From the NCBI GenBank assembly GCA_019155185.1, contig CM032805.1, forward strand, positions 15,305,942 to 15,369,941: 64,000 nucleotides of DNA. The letters are read 5' to 3'. The DNA comes from Beaufortia kweichowensis (taxonomy: Eukaryota; Chordata; Actinopteri; Cypriniformes; Gastromyzontidae). A program made the position numbers and the translations under genes. The notes below the pieces were generated by a model, which did no database searches, was not told the origin of the DNA, and saw nothing but the letters and a program-made list of their open reading frames with translations. Within the stretch, counting starts at the first letter, position 1. The number at the start of each line of letters is the position of its first letter. Shown piece by piece: positions 47,500 through 64,000 of this stretch.

Positions 47500-47695
47500 G
47501 TTTCAGCGGTTGCCAGGTCGTTGCTATGCAGTTGCTAAGGTGTTCTAAGTGGTCTTTAGCATGTTGAGTGGAATATCTTGGTGGTTGCCAGGGTGTTGCT
47601 ATATCGTTTCTAAGGTGTTCTATGCACTTTGAAAGAGATCACTTACAGGTTGCCTGGATGTTGCTATGCGGTTGCTAAGGTTTGAGTCCCTCAAA
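47500..47695 (+). repeat. GTTGCTA minisatellite, about 65-bp units
   Basis: Three units each carry GGTTGCCAGG or GGTTGCCTGG, then TGTTGCTAT, GTTGCTAAGG and TGTTCTA. This is a tandem repeat widespread in fish genomes. Confidence 0.85.
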
Positions 47696-48611
47696 TGTAA
47701 GTCTATATAATTTGTAAGCGATAGTGATGCTTGCTTTAGCAAAAACGACAAATAAAGTCAAATAAGTATCTACTTCTATATGGCTGCACTGGGTGGAAAT
47801 AATAAGGACAAGCCAATTTAAAAAGAAAGTGTCAACGTCAAGCATTCATACATGCAAATCTAAATATATACACACGCATGCCAATCACTGCTCTATAGAC
47901 TGAAATGCCTTCAGAGACGGGCGTCCCCCGAGGTGAATATTTATGGAATAAATGTGTCTGGGCTCTAATGAAACCTCTCAGTCTCCACACGGCACGTGAC
48001 ACCGGCTCTTCTGCAGCTCAATCAATCATTTGAGCGTTCGTAGGGGGAAGGCTCTCGGGGGGGCGGTCTTGCGACAGACAGGTCAGCGCTGATGTGAGGG
48101 GTTTCTGATGTGACCCTGCACACTGTAAAGGAAAATGTGGAGGAGGTGGGGCGTAGGGAGGCGTAGGTCGAGGGGGCGACAATTTGGCTCCCCGGAGATG
48201 AAGACACAAGAGCTAATGAACAACACGACACGCTGTACATGCTGAACGTGGCAGCGGACACGCATGGATGCTCGCATTATCTCATCTGTATGGTACACAC
48301 CCCACACCCACAGCAGCTTCTTTGGAAACACACATACATACACAACATCTGGAAGACAGACAAACTACAAGAGAAAAAGCTAAATGTGTTTCTGATTAAG
48401 ATCGTCCCACTTCAGGGAAAAAGTGAAAGGAAAAAGGATTACAAATGAATAGTAAGAGAAAGTACTCTGTGTTTTGCAGAACAACATATAAATCTGAGGC
48501 TTTTCTGCAGAGGAATATAGACAGGAACCACCCATCACTGCCTGTCTGACTGGATTTCTGTCATACATACTTCCAGGTTTCTAATTTACGCATGTCTTTA
48601 GTTGGATTTCC

Positions 48612-48745
48612 ATGTTTTATGGGGACTTTCCATATAAATAATGACTTGTATACTGTACAAACCGTATATTGTATGGTGTAACCACCGTCCTACTCTGAAA
48701 CCTAACCCTTACACAAACCTTTCTGCATTTTTACATTTTTAAATA
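48612..48745 (+). repeat. interspersed repeat with GGGGACTTTCCAT and CCTAACCC motifs
   Basis: TTTATGGGGACTTTCCATAT, TGTACAAACCGTATATTGTA, CTGAAACCTAACCCTTACAC and CTTTCTGCATTTTTACATTT occur in the order of a repeat common in cyprinid DNA. It adjoins the tandem cluster to its right. Confidence 0.7.
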
Positions 48746-49545
48746 AACATTATTTAAAAACTAAATTAACATTAACATTATAAACATTTTTAGAAACTAA
48801 ATTTCTATATCCTAAAATAAATATTAGTGCTTGAAATTTTACAGATGAAATAAAAATGCATTTTTATTTCTAAAATTTACTTTCCATTATTATGACAGCT
48901 CTCTGTAATACTAAATCTCTGAAATTGGCAAATCATCCTCAAGTCAAATATTTATAGTAAAACTGCATAATAATCAACAAATATAACTGTATAAAAAATA
49001 GTTTTGTAAATGTGCAGATAGAATAAAAATGCATTTTTACTTTTAAAATTTACTTTCAATTAGTTTGACACAGCTCAATGAAATACTTGTTTGTGATTGG
49101 CCAGTCATGGAATTCTTTAAAATATTTATGGTATTAAACTATATACAGTAATAATCACAAATACAACTGTATAACTAACCAGCAAATAAGAGGGACATTT
49201 TGTAAAAATATAAAATATAAAGGCATTTTTACTTTTTACATCTACTTTCCATTATTATTATGGCACAACACTCTGAAACACTTCACTGTGATTGGTCAAT
49301 CATGGCATTCTGAAGTCAAATATTTATGGTATAAAACCATAAATGAAAATTACAAATTTAACAATCAAATGTCAAGTTATATAAAACAATTAGTCATAAA
49401 TATTTGACCTAGAACACCATTATTGACCAATGAAGTATTCCATTAGCTCATACTAATGAAAAGTAAAAATGCATTTTTATTTTATTTACAGAAAAATTAA
49501 CCCTTATTTGCTGGTTAATTATACAGTTGTTTTGTTTTCTTTTTT
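48746..49545. repeat. tandem array of about 180-bp units ending in an inverted unit
   Basis: Units starting near 48870, 49045 and 49237 share AAAATGCATTTTTACTTTT, TTTACTTTCCATTATTA, TGTGATTGGTCAATCATGG, GTCAAATATTTATGGTAT and ACAACTGTATAA. A fourth unit (49396-49545) is inverted, with ATTGACCAATGAAG, AAAAATGCATTTTTATTT and ATTATACAGTTGT. Copies are moderately diverged. Confidence 0.75.
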
Positions 49546-50544
49546 TTTTCGTGTAAAGTTGCTTTTTGCACCAGTGCAAAAAGAGATCCATATAAATGAA
49601 TTTTCAATTGAATTTAATTAAACTGTATGATTAACCATTTTCCAACAGTTCATATAGCATCTGTATGCTAAGAGATACAGCCTGAATTAATCGCATAAGT
49701 GTGAGAGAAAGACAAAAGGAAGAGAAAGATGAAGAAGAAAAATAGGGATTTTACTACCGGGCTCACTGTGCAAAGACTATAATGAAAATGGGGGTGGGGG
49801 AGAGATACGCCTGCCATTATGCACACCAAACCAACCCGGCACCAAATAATTATACCACAGCAGCAGAGACAGCGTCAGTGAGCTCAGGGCAAACTGAGAG
49901 GATGTGATGGTGGAGAGGAGGGAGGATGGATGAAGCTGAGGGAAGAGAAGGATGTGTTCTGGGACCGAGTGGATGCTGAGATGTCAACTTGTCGAGACAC
50001 ACATTCCTGTGCCAACACACCTGGGAGGGAACACCTGATCGGGCTGGGGCAGATCTACAAATAGATCTGCTAACTGAAGGACGCGGACCTCCCACTGCAG
50101 GATACGGCAAAAGAATCTCCCGAGACTCGCGGGCACATCCCCGTTTACACAACAGAAGGAAAGATTGAAGTTAATACAGTAATAGATAAAGATCTGTGAT
50201 GTAGAACAGAGACATCCAAAAGCTTTAGATAAGAAACCACAACACTGACAGTGAAAATATAACATTAGAAGAACACTTCCATATGTGCTGCTGATGTCCC
50301 GCTTCAGGTCAGCGTGTCCTTACTTAGAGAGCAGCGAGCGAGACCGGGGATCAGGGGAACGGCAAACAAATGAGAGCCGCAGGAACCTGACATGGCTGAG
50401 TGAAGCGGAGAAGGGATTGCTGAAATGTCAGGCATGGCTTGATGATCAGGTATTCAACAGAGAAAACCCTAAAATGTACAGCGGTATCCACAGTTCCAGG
50501 CACAGTGCTATGCTTTCATTGTTATTACGACAAAACTCTTGTGA

Positions 50545-50610
50545 TATCGTGAGGAAATGTATAGCTTGTAAGTCACTTTGGATAAACGTGTCCAAATGCA
50601 AAAACATAAA
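50545..50610 (+). mobile_element. SINE tail fragment
   Basis: AATGTATAGCTTGTAAGTCA, CTTTGGATAAACGTGTCCAA and ATGCAAAAACATAAA match the tail of the local SINE. Confidence 0.7.
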
Positions 50611-51855
50611 AAATATCTCATTGAAATATCTGAACAACAGTGATTCTCGCTTTAACACATAAACATGCAGAAGATCTACAGAACGTATTTCATGGTGTCT
50701 GGAAGAAAGGTGTGTAAATTACAGGTTCACTTTGACAGCCCTGACACGTCTTTAACAGAACGCATCCGGATGGTCAGGTCATGACACCTGTCCCATAAAC
50801 CACAGCGCTCTCTCAAAGCATGTACCGACATCTGTAAATGTTCAGGTGCGAGAACAGGGGAAGAAGCGCGGGGGGCGTGACACGGTCCTGTTTCAAACAA
50901 AGAGAAAAATGCATGCCAGGTGTATATATAAACACGCACACATCGGCAGGATAGTGTTTAGCTGTCAAAGGACAGGTCCAGACACATATATACAGAAGAG
51001 AGGGCTGTCCTTCATGTAAACCTGCACCGCTTTCTGAGATTTACAGCCGTTCTTTGAACTGCCCAAGGATAGTTGACATTGTCGGGTATATGAGGGCATG
51101 ACGGATGTAAATCACAGGGTTTACTCTCTCCGGCCGTTTCACAGCTACAAAAACGAGCAGTTGGCACATATGGAAAAATCTAGAATTAATAGAAACACAA
51201 GCAGTGTGTCAGTTACCAAAAATGTTAAAAGAAGTAAACATGAATGCTAATGTGTTTAAAGTAGAATATGAATATCAAATTAAATAAAAAATGTAATAGT
51301 TCACATTAAAGCATTGTTTTTCCGTTCTGTCTTCAACCCTAAAAGAACAGACCAGCATGCTCGATATGAGGCCAGTAAATCACACTGGAAGCCTCTTAAC
51401 CTCTCCATGATCTGAACATTACAAAAATATTTACAACGATTGAGCAATACATCTCCAGTAAGATCCACTCATATGGATTAAGAGCGTACAGTCCGTTTAA
51501 CAATTCATTCTGCAGATGAGGCTTAATGTCATTTATCATAACTGTTTACCCAACATGTAAAATAAAGCACCACATCAGAGAAACAGAGGCGCTGCCAAAT
51601 GGTCTCTACTGTAAATGTTTTGGACCATTCGATGGATGACTGTTCGAGATGTTAAACAGAACACTGGAAGAAAGAGACGGGATTGAATTGATTCCAAATG
51701 AAAATGTTTTTATAAATTTGAACTATAAATGGAATGGAGTTACCGTAGATTTGTAAGGGTAATGTTGTACTTGTTCATTTAGGAGGATATTTATCACAGT
51801 CTAAATGACAGTGACCTAATAGAAAAACTGGGATAGTAACAAATATACTTTAAAA

Positions 51856-51982
51856 ATCCTATAGCTCAACTGGAAACGCATTGTGTTAACAGCACAGAGG
51901 TCATGGGTTCGATTCCAAAGAAAACATAAAAATGTATAGCTTAAATGCACTGCAAGTCAAAGTCCAAATGCATAAATGTAAT
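51856..51982 (+). mobile_element. tRNA-derived SINE, most complete copy
   Basis: It runs from a TATAGCTCAACTGGAAACGC A-box-like head through GGTCATGGGTTCGATTCCAA (B box), AATGTATAGCTTAAATGCAC, AAAGTCCAAATGCATAAATG and a TAATTGTAA end. The head resembles a tRNA D-arm but a full cloverleaf is not formed, so it is not called a tRNA gene. Confidence 0.85.
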
Positions 51983-53456
51983 TGTAATCTAACTTACAAA
52001 CATAATCTTAAAGACAAAACGAAAAATGACACACTGAATAAATGACAAAGGCGGGACTGGTGCACACAAAAGTGAAAGCGGGAGGTATAGAGAAAGATAA
52101 AGATGCCACCACCTCTGAAACAAATACAATCCTGAAATCCAGCGGCTGAAGAAGACCTGATTTATGATAGGCTCTCACGAAAACGAGAGCTTTTGAGTTT
52201 TCACCTGATCTATTTGTCTTCCGCTATCATCCTCTGCCTCTCCATCCCTGATAACACCTCATGATCTATGTCCTCGCCTCCTCCCACACCCCACCGGGCG
52301 ACAGAGACCAGAGCCTGAATCAATTCATTAAGGGGAGGCTGGGGTATTTCCCTTAGTATGAAATAATGACAGTGAAATAGAGACAGTACACACAATCATA
52401 AAAAGCGGCAGTTTGACTTTCACGCAAGACCTTGTGGGTCTTATTTCCAAGAAGACAGTCATGGGAAAAATAGTCCGGCCAGTGGTCAAAGCATCTCATA
52501 TGACAACATTAAAGTGACAACACCTGCCTGTACCTCTGCACTATGAGGAGTGTGTTTGCATGTGTGAGAAACATCTTGTTGACAGCAGACAGCTGTGAAG
52601 ATAAGTGTGCGTGAAGATGAACATGAGAGAACATGCAGAAAGTCTCTGCTCTACACTCCAGAGTTCTTATGCTGGCTGCAGATGGGAGACGAGTACTGAG
52701 ATCATCACCGTAAGGAGAGGGATGAAATCATCGGCATGCAAATATTCAAGAGACATGCTACAAGAAGGCTGTTTGCTCAAGAGTATCTCAGATTGCTTCT
52801 CATAAAAGTAGACGCTATAGTAAATCAATTTTATGCCTATAATGATGACCACATAATGTGATATAGAATCACACATTAACCACCAACTCCTGTTAGAAAA
52901 TTAAGACCTTTTTATACCAAGAACAACATTGATAACTATAAAGATAAAGGTTTGTTTTCTAAATTTGAGAGAATAACAGTAAACACACCATGACTATACC
53001 AATACCAATACAGTTTAAAATGTTTAACTGCAACATGCAAACTAAAAATAAACATAATGTTATCTTCTGTTTAAGGAAGAGCTAATATGATTGGTTGACA
53101 GGACAATGACTCGCTATTATGCAATGCACGTGTAACATTATTTCATGGTTTCATCTTTTTGGGAAGCCCATGACAATATTTACTTGCATTTATACTATAT
53201 GGGGCACATAAAGAAATTGAAGATGCAACACAGACAAAAATCCAAAAGCCACCTTTAATTTGGACTAATTGCATTGTATAATCTATGCAACATTTGATCG
53301 TAATGCCAAAGGTCCTTACACTTTAAACCTCAATTGGACCAAAAATGCGAAAATCCATATCCATCACAAAGCAGTTTAAGCAAGCGTTTGAATGCATCCT
53401 GCTGATGTAATCACGCCACGCACTAAAGTCATGTGACATCCAACTGGTTGTCTTAC

Positions 53457-53620
53457 CTGGCAAAGAAGGATGCGGCAGCGGAGGTACCACCGGAGGGCGC
53501 TGTTGTGACCGGGGCAGGAGCTGCGGGGCTGCTGTACGGTGATGGACGATCGGCATTGTATCGGTTCAGCGCAGCCTCATTTAGACCCTCTCTATTGCCT
53601 TCCGACACCATCTGAGAGAT
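53457..53620 (-). CDS. kif26b: kif26b exon: linker before the motor
   Basis: Visible-chain residues 205-259. The acceptor gctttcatgcag precedes ISQMVSEGNREGLNEAALNR, then YNADRPS, an Ala/Pro/Thr-rich stretch and TSAAASFFA, ending GCCAG|gtaaga. The following exon completes Arg, giving the conserved ASFFARAAQKLN junction. Length is 164 nt. Introns of 5.7 kb and 12.1 kb flank it. Confidence 0.93.
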
Positions 53621-59304
<5,684 letters not shown>

Positions 59305-59916
59305 CTGGTACGGATAAAGCGTAACCCCATTGGCTCTCGACAGGTGCCCGGCCATCCATGAGCCCTCCGTTAACTGCTGTCCTTGAAGTGCAGTGGAGCT
59401 CAACACAGTCCCGTTGCTGTTGTTGGGGCTGCCGGGCGGGTGAGGCTGTTGTGACGCTGTCGACTTTCCCGCATGGCCTGGAGAGTTGTTCTTCTTGTCC
59501 ACTCCACTGCTCACCCCCAAGCTGTTGGGCTTGGACCCGTGTTTGGGGTGGGATGAATGATGTGGGCTGTTGCTTGCACTGGTGGTTGTTGTTGTAGAAC
59601 TGGAGGTGGAGGCGGGGATGTTAGCAGGAGTGGAGGATGCTGATGAATGGTACCCTGAAGGCAGGTAGGCCCAGTCCCTTGGTGGCGCGGGACCCTGGAG
59701 GACGCTGCGAGAACCTACGAGGGAGGCCAGGGAGGGAGGCGAACCTGGAGACAAGTCACATTGATCCAGGCTCAGGACCATATGGACGGCCTCCTGTTTC
59801 AGCTGACTCAGGTGGGTGGCGCAGACGTCGCAGCGACCGTCACGCTCGTTCCAGGCCTTGCGTGTGCTGTTGGGCACCTGAAGCTTATCGTGGATCAGCA
59901 AGGAGAATGAGGGATC
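59305..59916 (-). CDS. kif26b: kif26b exon: N-terminal region before the motor, with CxxC module
   Basis: Residues 1-204 of the chain visible here. The acceptor tttctgcatag precedes DPSFSLLIHDKLQVPNSTRK. The exon then reads AWNERDGRCDVCATHLSQLK, a Ser/Thr/Pro-rich stretch, KHGSKPNSLGVSSG, and ends NGVTLYPYQ at CAG|gtagga. The blocks HDKLQVPN, CDVCATHL, KHGSKP and NGVTLYPYQ are conserved in vertebrate KIF26B and the spacers are not. The CxxC may be part of a metal site together with residues in an upstream exon; that is inference. A (CT)n run makes up the acceptor's pyrimidine tract. The exon is 612 nt and phase 0 at both ends. Confidence 0.93.
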
Positions 59917-59927
59917 CTATGCAGAAA

Positions 59928-59940
59928 GAGAGAGAGAGAG
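59928..59940. repeat. (GA)n run forming the pyrimidine tract of a kif26b acceptor
   Basis: On the minus strand, CTCTCTCTCTCT continues into CTTTCTGCATAG, the acceptor of the 59305-59916 exon. Confidence 0.9.
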
Positions 59941-60802
59941 ATGTTCTCATATGAATGTCATATGCAGAATTTAATTTAAAAGACTCTTTTTTTAGGTTCA
60001 TATTCTGTAATGCAGCATGAAAAAATTAAATAAGTATTAAAAATACATTGCAAATAATGTGTGTGGATTTGGTCTTTTTTTAGCAGACTGTCTTCCATCT
60101 CTTCATTAGCATAAATCTGCCAATTATCTGGGTTCAGTACATCATCACACCATGTGCTTCTGCATTCCATGAAATGTAGATCATAATTACATTCTGGCAC
60201 AGTCTCACATGCTACGGTGAAAAAATAAATTTAATTTGTCTAATTGAGATATGATGAATGACATCATCTGTTCGTCACGCTAGGGCAGAGATGCACGCTT
60301 GCTAGGATGACCAGAAGTAAATAAATGTAAGCTTTTATTCTGGTGTACACCATCTGTGAATTGCTTTTGTTTGAAAAATACAAATTTACAGTACAAAACT
60401 CCAGGATTCAGTATGTTCTTTCATCGGGTTAAAATATAACACCATGTTTCCATTCACAGTCATTTTCCCCCAGACATAATAGAACTAATAATAATGGTTA
60501 GATGTTTTTTTCTCATTTTAGACACAGTGTCTGTGATCTAATTAACTAAAATGACCTGAAAACCACTTGACCTTTTTAACATGGTTGACTGTGTCTGTTA
60601 GACACTATAGCAGTGCTTTCAGACGAGTTTAAGCAGCTGGTACGATAATTAACCTTAAACCTTTGGATCAGAAATTGTACTTGGTAATGCGTGAAGAAGG
60701 AAGCTGAATTAAGAGCCACAGATAATAACTGAAGTCATTACTAAAGTCATTTGGCCATCATGTGCAAAACTATGGAACACCTGAAGATTTCACATCCACA
60801 TC

Positions 60803-60985
60803 CACTCTAAAAAATAAAGATGCTTCAAATGTTTTTTTACAGGGATGCTATAAAATAACCATGTTTGGAACCTTTCCATCAAATATTCTTAAAAAAAATC
60901 TATTTTTTATAGTCTGTAGAACCTCTTTCCACCATTTGTGCAACATAAAGATTCTCTGGATGTTAAAGGTGAACTGAAAAATGGT
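60803..60985 (+). mobile_element. MITE related to 5393-5586, right end degraded
   Basis: TAAAAAATAAAGATGCTTCA opens the element, followed by TTTGGAACCTTTCCATCAAA, GTAGAACCTCTTTCCACC and TCTCTGGATGTTAAAGG. It shares the AAAGATGCTTC end and AACCTTT motifs with the 5.4-kb copy but lacks a clean right inverted repeat. Confidence 0.7.
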
Positions 60986-63555
60986 TGTCACATTTATTGA
61001 GTGTACTTGGGCATATTTGCCTTTGGCTTTTAAATTCTGCAAAATTGCCAGTGAAAAGTGATCATTTCATCCAAGGATGAGGCCAGATGGTTGAACGGAA
61101 GGGATTAAAGTTATGATGGTTTGGTGACATCATCTGAGATAGAAAGCTATTTCAGAGACAGAGTAGGTGGTTACATTTGGATAAAAAAATAATAAGCCGT
61201 GCAAAATAAAAATAACTAAATAGTAACATGTATTTAAATAGTAAATTGGGACAATTTTTATTGTTTCTTCTTTTCACTGCAATGATGCAGAGCTGCATTG
61301 ATCATCCATGACCATGCATCAGGGGTCTCCAAAACCATGGAGTAGGCTGGACCGAGTGAAGCAGTAACACTGTACAATCCATCTGCTCTTGGTGTCCTTA
61401 CTGCACCTTTCCCCCGCCGCTGGGTTTGCCCACCCCCCTCGGCTCTCCCTGGCGGCTCGCGGCATCGATCCAGCTAATCAAAGCCTGTGCACGATCCCAG
61501 TCACTGGAGGAGAGAGACTGAAGGCCTGTTCTGATTAAAACCACACATTCCTGCTGTCAGTGTAAATCTAGAGGCCGACTCTCATCTTACACAAGATGCT
61601 TTGTGTACCCCTCTCCTCCACGGCCAGCGTCGCCTCTGCCCCGAACATCGCACGCAGTGACCTCTTAAGATTGCCACGGTTAAGTCCACTCACAGGTTAG
61701 TGTTGTACCAAAAAGATCTATATTAAAGTCCAGATTTAAGACTCTTATCTTTGACCAGATTGATGTTCTCATGTGTGTTTCTGGTACATGTCCAAGAGAT
61801 GGAAATTCAATCTTGCACAACACCCATAATGACAGAATCTACCCAGAATGCACCTCTGTCTCATTGTGCATGCATTCTGCACGTCTCTTATTTTTAAGGA
61901 TGATGGCTGTCCTGATCTAACCTTAAATGGTTAAGCAGATCCTGAAACTACAACCATGGAAAACAGAATGCATGAATTACTTTGACAATGTGATTAAAGG
62001 CTCGACTTCAAAGCCAAAGCGTGTAATTTCTGTGCCACTAGCGTCATCAAGTGTAGAAATAATGATTGTTTTTTTTTTCTCATGTGCATTCAAGAGGTGC
62101 ATTCTGGGTTGCCAAACTAGTTGCCAAACAGATTTGCAGGTTTGTACCCAATTCAATCCATTGGTTGTGGCAATATTGCTCGTCAGGATATCCAAATATT
62201 ACATATTATATTTACTATAAAATAGTATGTTTACTACACTGAACAGGGAATTAACCCGATAATGCATTACTTGTAAAATCTTCTACATATTAGGCTTTAT
62301 TTAGTTAAAAGCACGGTTACAAATAAATCATTATGATAGGAGATATGTCAGAAATATGACACTATACCTTTAAATCTTGGGGAAAGAGATTGTCAGGCAT
62401 CAATAATTAAAACTGTTTCAGAATTGACCATTTCTCTCTTTTATAAATACATTAGCTTTTTAATATCAGGGTAACCTTCCTTGTCCTGTGCTTTCACAGT
62501 TAATTTACTTAAGGGACTGACGTGAATATAGTTTGAACGGGTCTACTGATTTTCTGTCTGTGACAATATCATTTTGTCTGTCATGTGTAATATCTCCACC
62601 AGCCTTCAAACCACCAAAACATGGATTTGGACTGAAAAGTGTACTGAAATGACATGCACTCTACTTCACTTCAAACATTTGTCTGCAGAGAAATATCGAT
62701 GTAAATATTTGTGGAAGGCCGACAGATGTGATCTGGAATATGTCTGGAACCCCTCAAAATACTCACAGACTGACCTCCACTTCCCAGAGCAACAGGAAAC
62801 AATCACTCACACGCTGCTATAGACACACTGTCTGTCTCTGTGTGTTTATCAGTCAAGACAATCAGACAATCAAGTCTTTCATTTGTCTGTGCTGTCTTAA
62901 ATGATTTACAACAAATACTCTGGTCTGGGATGACTGTAAACTGGAAGTTTCTCAGAAACCTGCATTATTTAATTCATGCAAAGCCACTGCAGATATTTTG
63001 TCTGTCAGGGTCCAAATACCAAATCCTAAGCTGTGAGACTTTAAGGCTTTACCAAAAATAACCAAAATTGAGCAGAAATATCAGTTCAACTCCAAACTAA
63101 GAACTCAAATCCTCTTTTAATGAAAAACAACTTTTAGTGACAAACAAAAAACAGCCTGCCTCACATTTACAGATGTTTTGCCTGTTTCCCAAACCCGCAA
63201 TAAATGCATTCAACGCCTTATGGGGAAAATCAAGCAATACTTCCGCTTATATGAGTAAAATGCACTCCTTGAAAGCATTTTAGTTATTAATATGAGTATT
63301 TTATTACTCATATTTCTTCTGAAAATGCAGCAATCTGAGCAAGAGAATTATTGCCTGTTGCCTCTTTTCATTATAATCATAGACCAGCTGCATAAAATAA
63401 TGTTTTAAAGATGATTTCATCTGAGTGATTCATTCTAAGAGACACTTAAGAAAACATTGCAGGGTGTTCATGCATAAACTCATTATATGCCAACACAAAA
63501 CAATAAGCTTTTGAGTGTTTATCAGTCAGGAAAAAATCATTGCAAAGTCATTGTC

Positions 63556-63870
63556 TTTATAACTTTACAATAAAGCTCCAATTCTGTATAGTTAATGCAG
63601 CAGATAAACATAAACTAACAATGAGCATTATATTTTATATTAGTTATTAATCTTTGTTAATGTTTTTAACACAAGTGCAGTTACAAGTATTGTTCATTTA
63701 CGTTCATTCATCTTAACAGATACAACTTCAAAAATATATTACTAATAATAATGTTTTTAAGATGAACTAATTAAGATAAAAAATACTGTATTGGTCATTG
63801 TTAATTTATGTTAACTGACGTAGCTAACAAATGAATCCTTTATTTTGCATTACATCTTTGACAAAAGTAT
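63556..63870. mobile_element. GTTAATG-rich non-autonomous DNA element
   Basis: It contains TTTACAATAAAGCTCCAATT, TAGTTAATGCAG, AAACTAACAATGAGCATTAT, TTATTAATCTTTGTTAATGT and TAGCTAACAAATGAATCC. This order matches a very common fish hairpin element ending in TTACAATAAGGTTCC. No ORF is present. Confidence 0.75.
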
Positions 63871-63883
63871 GATTACATTCTTT

Positions 63884-64000
63884 AAAAAAAAATGCTTCAC
63901 AACTACTTTTGGAACCTCTTAGTCAATGTTTTTCTAAAGAACCATTTATCCTTTTTATCCGGTAAAAAAACCTTTTGTGAAACAGAAAGTTCTCTGGATA
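63884..64000 (+). mobile_element. MITE of the AAAGATGCTTC/GGTTCT family, cut by the window edge
   Basis: AAAAATGCTTCACAACTACT, TTTTGGAACCTC, TAAAGAACCATTTATCC, AAAACCTTTTGTGAAACAGA and AAGTTCTCTGGATA resemble the family at 5.4 and 60.8 kb. The right part lies beyond the window. Confidence 0.65.

Larger units (their letters stand above)
41314..53456 (-). other. kif26b: kif26b intron, 12143 bp
   Basis: The largest intron in the window. It holds SINE copies (42175-42235, 45495-45560, 50545-50610, 51856-51982), a palindromic MITE (43722-43886), the 110-bp repeat (45080-45185), a GTTGCTA minisatellite (47500-47695) and a tandem/inverted cluster (48.61-49.54 kb). Possible conserved non-coding patches lie at 46000-46210, 47150-47330 and 50290-50430. 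No exon was found. Confidence 0.75.
59917..64000 (-). other. kif26b: kif26b upstream intron (runs off the window)
   Basis: No further KIF26B exon is recognisable up to the right edge. It contains a (GA)n run beside the acceptor, a MITE at 60803-60985, a GC-balanced patch at 61280-61700, a GTTAATG-type element at 63556-63870 and an edge-truncated MITE at 63884-64000. Confidence 0.7.

Noticed and set aside
47500..47695. CRISPR-like spaced repeats
   Set aside because: The units are a fish minisatellite with degenerate copies and no unique spacers.
51856..51982. A tRNA gene
   Set aside because: B-box and A-box-like parts are present but the arms do not pair and a SINE tail follows; similar copies occur elsewhere in the window.

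Overview
The window is vertebrate nuclear DNA, almost certainly a teleost and most likely a cyprinid-type fish. It has short, phase-consistent exons with GT/AG introns, an AT-rich background, and many small interspersed repeats of kinds common in cyprinid genomes. These include a tRNA-derived SINE, hairpin MITEs with GGATAGTT, GGGTTA or TAAAGATGCTTC ends, and a GTTGCTA minisatellite. There is no bacterial, viral or plasmid content. The species cannot be fixed by reading alone.

Two protein genes are present, both incomplete, arranged tail to tail. On the plus strand, 1 to about 12.3 kb holds the last four coding exons of smyd3, a SET/MYND-domain lysine methyltransferase. They encode 157 residues of the C-terminal helical (TPR-like) domain and end at a TAG at 11718-11720. 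On the minus strand, about 16.9 to 64 kb holds the last thirteen coding exons of kif26b, an atypical kinesin. Every splice phase closes, giving 1961 residues plus a stop. They cover a short CxxC-bearing N-terminal region, the whole degenerate motor domain, a 3346-nt exon encoding a disordered Ser-rich region, and a C-terminal coiled coil. The first exons of both genes lie outside the window. The same convergent SMYD3/KIF26B pair is found in human 1q44, so this is conserved vertebrate synteny.

Layout: 1-12.3 kb, smyd3 exons and introns with an 8.6-kb intron full of repeats; 12.3-16.9 kb, intergenic, dominated by a degenerate A/T-rich array built on GAAGATG (13.0-16.16 kb); 16.9-18.87 kb, probable kif26b 3' UTR; 18.87-30.05 kb, kif26b C-terminal, long-exon and late motor exons; 33.9-59.9 kb, early motor and N-terminal exons separated by large introns; 59.9-64 kb, the next upstream kif26b intron.

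The two proteins are not known to work together: SMYD3 is a lysine methyltransferase and KIF26B a cytoskeletal/Wnt5a-ROR pathway protein. No clearly new protein system is visible. The most unusual structure is the intergenic GAAGATG array with strand switches and an internal duplication of about 350 bp. Other points of interest are an unnamed repeat family of about 110 bp present in five copies, a transposon end abutting a kif26b splice donor, and microsatellites built into splice sites of both genes.
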